Shown here piece by piece: positions 59,854 through 64,000 of a stretch of DNA of 64,000 bases. Made by a program: the position numbers and the translations under genes. The notes under the pieces were generated by a model that saw only the letters and a list, made by a program, of their open reading frames with translations, was not told the origin of the DNA and did not search any database. This DNA is from JAAEPI01 sp965212145. GTDB taxonomy: Bacteria; Bacteroidota; Bacteroidia; Cytophagales; Cyclobacteriaceae. Positions within the stretch are counted from its first letter, which is position 1; every line of letters starts with the position of its first letter. The stretch is taken from contig CBDBUY010000001.1 of NCBI GenBank assembly GCA_965212145.1, forward strand, positions 62,001 to 126,000, given 5' to 3'.

Positions 59854-60558
59854 ATGGCTAAATATTTCGCGAGTTTCATGCTCATTATAAGTGCTCTTTT
59901 AGTCTCCTCTCAGGAGAAAAAAGTGGCACAACCAGACCTCCCCGGAGACCTTATGCTGGACATTGGGATGAACTACTGGGTTGGTGATAGGGATACAACA
60001 AATGCCTGGCCATCACGATCCTTTGGTATTTACTATACCAAGCGAATGAAGATTAGCGATAAATTTTCCTTTTATCCAGCAGTCGGGATTGGAACTGAAA
60101 GATATGCGCTTCAGAAAAATTTCCATTTAGTGAATAATGATGGTTCTATTGAAGTCGATACCACATTGGCCATAATTAACAGAAATAAACTTGTTGTCAC
60201 TTATTTGGACGTCCCATTGGAGCTGAGATTTCACCCAGGCGGAACTGAAGAAGGAGAAGGGTTCTTCGTTGGAGCAGGTGTCATTGGTGGCTTGCGATTA
60301 GAAGCCCACACAAAAGTAAACTACACCCAAAACGGACACAAACGAACCGAAAAACTAAGGTCAAATTTCGGATTGCAGGATTTTCGGTACGGCGTTCAAT
60401 TTCGAGTCGGCTGGAAAGGGGCTCACTTCTTTTTCAAGAAATATCTAAATGAAACGTTTAGACGTGATCAAGCTTTGATGGATCCGCAATTATCGCCCAC
60501 TGGAGATTTCTTCAATCCAACAACCACGACCATCGGTATCAATTTCACAGGCTTCTAA
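59854..60558 (+). CDS. Outer-membrane beta-barrel-like protein of unknown function
   Basis: 234 residues. Signal peptide MAKYFASFMLIISALLVSSQ, then a run of amphipathic strands (MLDIGMNYWVGD, SFGIYYTKRMKI, KFSFYPAVGIGTERYAL, LVVTYLDVPLELRFHPGG, FFVGAGVIGGLRLE, FRYGVQFRVGWKGAHFFFKK). The pattern, including YLDVPLELRF, is that of the PorT / outer-membrane beta-barrel families of Bacteroidota. Specific function not assignable. Confidence 0.78.
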   Translation: MAKYFASFMLIISALLVSSQEKKVAQPDLPGDLMLDIGMNYWVGDRDTTNAWPSRSFGIYYTKRMKISDKFSFYPAVGIGTERYALQKNFHLVNNDGSIEVDTTLAIINRNKLVVTYLDVPLELRFHPGGTEEGEGFFVGAGVIGGLRLEAHTKVNYTQNGHKRTEKLRSNFGLQDFRYGVQFRVGWKGAHFFFKKYLNETFRRDQALMDPQLSPTGDFFNPTTTTIGINFTGF

Positions 60559-61175
60559 AGAAGAAGCATTACCAGGCCTAGACTATAATAGAAGCCGAAT
60601 AGAGAACCCACCCAAACTTCAACAGGGCGGTGATATCCAAGATACAATCGGGAGGTGCCTATAAGCCCGCCACAGATAATGCTAACTATGGCTGCTGACA
60701 TCAGCTGAGTTTCAGGAAATTTCCAAGCCAGCCCGACGGCCGATCCTGCAAGTGACCATATAGCGGCACAGTGAATGCTGATTTTGAATCGGGTATTGAT
60801 CAACACCATCAAGGCAATCATCAGTATAGCTCCGATTAAGAGTACTCTCACAATAGGCCCTAGGCTTAAATCGAAAACCAAAAATTTAGCTGCCACACCG
60901 TAGAAGAAAATCAGAACGAAGAAAGGGACGGATCGCTCCTTTTTATCAATCAGTTCCAAATCTGAAACCCAGGGAGTGAAAGCCCAAAGACCTAATACAG
61001 CCAGCGCTGGGAATAATGCCGTCAACAGCGTGAACGCAATGACCAATCGCCAAACCATTTCCTGTGTGTAAGGACCAAAGGCATCCGGAAAATAAATCGC
61101 CAGCAGCACACTCATGTACGACCCCATCAAAAGCGGATGGAACAGTGCCGAAATGAACTTCATGAAATTCTTCAC
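60555..61175 (-). CDS. PAP2-like integral membrane protein
   Basis: 206 residues, about six membrane helices. The C-terminal half keeps the outline of the PAP2 phosphatase motifs (FKISIHCAAIWSLAGS where PSGH is usual, and SRLYLGYHRPVEVWVGSLFG for SRxxxxxHxxxD/E), but the lysine-arginine motif and PSGH are degenerate. So either an atypical lipid phosphatase or an inactive relative. Overlaps rpoN's end by four bases (co-translated) and converges with the barrel gene. Confidence 0.75.
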   Translation of the reverse strand: MKNFMKFISALFHPLLMGSYMSVLLAIYFPDAFGPYTQEMVWRLVIAFTLLTALFPALAVLGLWAFTPWVSDLELIDKKERSVPFFVLIFFYGVAAKFLVFDLSLGPIVRVLLIGAILMIALMVLINTRFKISIHCAAIWSLAGSAVGLAWKFPETQLMSAAIVSIICGGLIGTSRLYLGYHRPVEVWVGSLFGFYYSLGLVMLLL

Positions 61176-62605
61176 AGCTCTTTTCTGAGTCTGGCGACAG
61201 GAATATTTAGTTGTTCGCGGTATTTGGCGACTGTGCGGCGAGCGATGTTGTAGCCCATTCCTCTAAGAATTTTTTCCAGCTTGTCATCTGAGAGCGGCTT
61301 GCTCTTATCTTCGTTATCCACCGCCTCCTTGAGTTTATTTTTCACCTCTCGACTACTCACATCTTCACCAGAATCGGTAGCAATACCTTCTGAGAAGAAA
61401 TATTTAAGTGGGAAAACGCCGAATTCTGTCTGCACGGCCTTGCTATTCGCAACTCGCGATACCGTAGAAATATCCATATCGATCTTCTCCGCAATGTCCT
61501 TTAGAATCATTGGTCGCAACTTCGATTCATCTCCTTCCTGAAAATACTCTTGCTGATACTCGATAATCGCATTCATGGTATTGAGCAGGGTATTTTGTCG
61601 TTGCTTAATCGCGTCTATAAACCACTTAGCCGAATCCAACTTTTGCTTGATGAAGGTAACGGTCTCCTTAAGTTTTTTATCCGATTTATCACTCTTGTCG
61701 TATGCTTTGAGCATGTCAGAGTATGACCGACTTACTTTTAACTCCGGAGCGTTTTTTGAATTCAAAGAGAGCTCTAGCTTCCCGTTGTTGTTTCGCAGAA
61801 TGAAATCAGGAATCACAAATTGAGTCCTAACTATATCCTCTCCGGCCCCTCCCGGCTTAGGGTTTAGTTTGATGATGGTTTCGATCGCTTCTTTAAAAAG
61901 CTCCTCATCATCGACGTTCAGTCTTTTGGTGATTTTATCGTAATGCTTTTTGGAAAACTCATCGAAGCAACGATCAATTATCTGAAGTGCCAAAACAACC
62001 GCTTTGTCTTGCTCAAATCTTGTTAATTGTAAGTGAAGACATTCCTGCAAGCTTCTCGCAGCGATCCCCGCCGGATCAAATTCCTGAATCTTAAATAGGA
62101 TTTCTTCAAGCTCCTCCTCATTGGTCTCAACTCCTTGGGAAAAGGCCAGGTCATTCACGATCGCTCCCAAGTCCCTGCGGATGTATCCATCTGATTCCAC
62201 ACTTCCGACCAGTTGTAAACCTATTTTATGTTGTTTCTCGTCCAACTTGAGGTAGCCAAGCTGTGATTTCAGAAGTTCATGCAAAGTTTTCCCAACAGAA
62301 ATGGGCGCTTCTTTGTCCTCCTCATCCGGAGATCGGCCATCACCCTGCATTTTATATCCGGCATAGTCATCCTGATAATAGTCTTCCAGATTATCAAGTA
62401 ATTTTTCGTCAAAATCGTCATCAGCCTGATCGTCAAAGTCGTCCTCTTTTTCTTCCTTTCCTTCCTCCAACGCAGGATTAACCTCTAATTCCTCCTCTAC
62501 TCGACTATCGAGCTCGGCAGTAGGAATCTGCAACAGTTTAATAAACTGAATCTGCTGTGGGGACAGCTTCTGTTGCAGTGATTGTGTAAGGGTTAGTTTT
62601 TGCAT
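61172..62605 (-). CDS. rpoN: RNA polymerase sigma-54 factor
   Basis: 477 residues. Region I (LTQSLQQKLSPQQIQFIKLLQIPTAEL, activator interaction), an acidic linker (EEGKEEKEDDFDDQADDDFDEK in pieces), core-binding domain, and the DNA-binding region with the RpoN box ARRTVAKYRE near the C-terminus. Needs enhancer-binding AAA+ activators, none of which is in this window. Confidence 0.97.
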   Translation of the reverse strand: MQKLTLTQSLQQKLSPQQIQFIKLLQIPTAELDSRVEEELEVNPALEEGKEEKEDDFDDQADDDFDEKLLDNLEDYYQDDYAGYKMQGDGRSPDEEDKEAPISVGKTLHELLKSQLGYLKLDEKQHKIGLQLVGSVESDGYIRRDLGAIVNDLAFSQGVETNEEELEEILFKIQEFDPAGIAARSLQECLHLQLTRFEQDKAVVLALQIIDRCFDEFSKKHYDKITKRLNVDDEELFKEAIETIIKLNPKPGGAGEDIVRTQFVIPDFILRNNNGKLELSLNSKNAPELKVSRSYSDMLKAYDKSDKSDKKLKETVTFIKQKLDSAKWFIDAIKQRQNTLLNTMNAIIEYQQEYFQEGDESKLRPMILKDIAEKIDMDISTVSRVANSKAVQTEFGVFPLKYFFSEGIATDSGEDVSSREVKNKLKEAVDNEDKSKPLSDDKLEKILRGMGYNIARRTVAKYREQLNIPVARLRKEL

Positions 62606-62623
62606 GAATTTTCAGGTCGCAAC

Positions 62624-62631
62624 CAAAATTA
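62624..62631 (-). promoter_or_regulatory. -7 promoter element of rpoN
   Basis: TAATTTTG on the minus strand fits TAnnTTTG, 18 bases before the ATG. Confidence 0.6.
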
Positions 62632-62708
62632 GGATAAAGAACCCAATCTTTGATTTAGACCCTAAATTATCGTTTTTTTGCGCCCTGTTTACAAAAACCG
62701 AAAGTAAA

Positions 62709-64000
62709 GTGAGCTTCAAGGAAAGAACCAAGATAGCAGCCGTGATCGCTGATCCAAAAATCGGTGAGTCAGTCACCGTGAAAGGCTGGGTAAGAACCAA
62801 GAGAGAGAGTAAAAATGTGGCCTTTGTTGCGCTCAATGATGGTTCCACCTTGGCCAATTTGCAACTTGTTCTGGACGTTGAAAAAACCGATGCTGATCTT
62901 TTATTGAAGATTACCACTGGGGCAAGTCTTGCAGTCACAGGCAAATTGGTTGAATCGCAAGGTGCAGGTCAGAGTTGCGAAGTAAACGTCGAATCCATCA
63001 AGATTCTGGGAACGGCTGACCCGGAGAAATATCCGCTTCAACCCAAGCGACATAGCCTGGAATTCCTTAGGGAAATTGGTCACTTGAGAGTTCGGACAAA
63101 CACTTTCAGTGCGATTTCCAGAATTCGACACCAGATGATCTTTGCAGTTCACAAGTTCTTTCACGACAAAGGATTTGTAAATATTCATACTCCAATTATC
63201 ACCGCCTCTGATGCGGAAGGAGCTGGAGAAACATTCAAGGTCACGACGTTTGACCTCAACAACGTTCCGAAAACGGAGGACGGTGAAATCAACTATAAAG
63301 AAGACTTCTTTGAAAAGGAAGCTAACCTCACCGTCTCTGGACAGCTTGAGGGTGAGCTATCTGCTCTAGCGCTTTCTGAGATTTACACCTTCGGACCGAC
63401 CTTCAGAGCTGAGAACTCAAACACAACTCGCCACTTGGCAGAATTCTGGATGATCGAGCCGGAGATGGCTTTTTACGATCTGGAGGACAACATGGATCTG
63501 TCTGAGGAGATGCTCAAATACTTGGTGAAATGGGCATTGGACAACTGCCAAACGGATCTTGAATTCCTTGCCAAAAGAGCGGCAGACGAGGACAAACAGA
63601 AACCTCAGAATGAGCGATCAGAGCTTAGCTTAATTGAGCGACTGCAGTTCATCCTCGAAAATGATTTTGAGCGAGTGTCCTACACGGATGCCATTGAGAT
63701 TCTCAAAAGATCGAAACCAAATCAGAAAAAGAAATTCCAATACCTGATTGACGAATGGGGTGCAGATTTACAGTCTGAGCACGAGAGATTCCTCGTGGAG
63801 AAGCATTTCAAAAAACCCGTTATCCTTTTTGATTATCCGAAGGACATCAAAGCATTTTATATGCGACAAAATGAGGACGGAAAGACTGTGGGAGCGATGG
63901 ACGTACTCTTCCCGGGCATTGGGGAAATCGTTGGAGGATCTCAACGAGAAGAGCGTTTGGATAAACTTCAGACGCGTATGAGCGAAATGGACATCCCTGT
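62709..64000 (+). CDS. asnS: Asparaginyl-tRNA synthetase, 3' end outside the window
   Basis: Open from a GTG at 62709 (SFKERTKIAAVIADPKIGES) to the window edge, about 430 codons. N-terminal OB-fold anticodon-binding domain (VTVKGWVRTKRESKNVAFVALNDGS in part), then the class II catalytic core: EFLREIGHLRVRTNTFSAI, FFHDKGFVNIHTPIITASDAEGAGE in pieces, TFGPTFRAENSNTTRHLAEFWMIEPE in pieces (motif 2). The SNTTRHLAEF segment separates it from aspartyl enzymes. No ATG was found near the start, so the GTG is preferred. Confidence 0.95.
   Translation, partial: MSFKERTKIAAVIADPKIGESVTVKGWVRTKRESKNVAFVALNDGSTLANLQLVLDVEKTDADLLLKITTGASLAVTGKLVESQGAGQSCEVNVESIKILGTADPEKYPLQPKRHSLEFLREIGHLRVRTNTFSAISRIRHQMIFAVHKFFHDKGFVNIHTPIITASDAEGAGETFKVTTFDLNNVPKTEDGEINYKEDFFEKEANLTVSGQLEGELSALALSEIYTFGPTFRAENSNTTRHLAEFWMIEPEMAFYDLEDNMDLSEEMLKYLVKWALDNCQTDLEFLAKRAADEDKQKPQNERSELSLIERLQFILENDFERVSYTDAIEILKRSKPNQKKKFQYLIDEWGADLQSEHERFLVEKHFKKPVILFDYPKDIKAFYMRQNEDGKTVGAMDVLFPGIGEIVGGSQREERLDKLQTRMSEMDIP

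Noticed and set aside
1..64000. CRISPR arrays, insertion sequences, prophage genes
   Set aside because: No regularly spaced repeats, transposase or phage structural genes were seen; the only recombinase is the housekeeping xerC.

Overview
The window looks like chromosomal DNA of a Bacteroidota bacterium, most likely a marine or aquatic member of the Cytophagales. The evidence is: C-terminal YPNP-type secretion tails of the type IX system, a SusC-type carboxypeptidase-regulatory domain ending in VVVIGYG, many SxxC lipoproteins, and more than ten copies of the Bacteroidota -7 promoter element TAnnTTTG placed just upstream of genes. The order-level placement is inference; the phylum is well supported.

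Layout. 1-6 kb: a truncated multi-PAS sensor and a divergent SiaC-like phosphoprotein, then a minus-strand sugar-acid locus (KDPG aldolase, degenerate Nudix regulator, a SusC N-terminus joined to a type IX tail, a FadR-type regulator with a perfect operator palindrome) that reads like the scar of a polysaccharide utilisation locus; then a formylglycine-generating enzyme and tRNA-Arg(CCU). 6-12.4 kb: hflX and a polysaccharide export operon (GT4 glycosyltransferase, Wza-like, Wzc-like tyrosine kinase, PHP phosphatase). 12.4-23.6 kb: TPR protein, phosphosulfolactate synthase, DUF368 lipid-carrier translocase, aroE, uvrB, prfC, an RlmL-like methyltransferase, and a DHH phosphoesterase / FKBP lipoprotein / 41-residue small protein operon divergent from ndk. 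23.7-25.8 kb: a small cell-surface cassette whose central lipoprotein is out of frame at a run of ten C. 25.8-34.6 kb: scpA, dxs, a MltF-like lytic transglycosylase, a TerB-like protein, an unusual DinB / ATP-grasp / LysE operon, and an orphan Tat-exported TRAP binding protein.

34.8-38.9 kb: the aromatic amino acid operon pheA / aminotransferase / tyrA / DAHP synthase-chorismate mutase. It is preceded by a complete transcription attenuator: a 20-codon leader peptide with seven consecutive Tyr/Phe codons, a 10-bp 1:2 stem, an 8-bp antiterminator and a 9-bp terminator with a T run. This is the strongest find in the window. 39-41.3 kb: a type I sulfatase (CxPxR), which the distant formylglycine-generating enzyme could activate, and a TMEM175-like channel. 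41.4-51.5 kb: htpG, then a protein-degradation block (subtilisin-like protease with type IX tail, two tandem M57 metalloprotease lipoproteins, M14 carboxypeptidase). 51.5-64 kb: OmpA/PD40 protein, ribD / cupin / free-Met-sulfoxide reductase, hemB, xerC-hpf, rpsU, acyl-CoA dehydrogenase, tRNA-Arg(ACG) with a 17-bp copy of its 3' end nearby, a PAP2-like protein, rpoN and the start of asnS.

Most genes are ordinary housekeeping genes. The points that stand out are the pheA attenuator, the poly-C contingency-like lipoprotein, the SusC/type IX chimera, several -7 promoter elements only four bases from the start codon (probable leaderless messages), the DinB/ATP-grasp/LysE operon, and the tRNA-end duplication.
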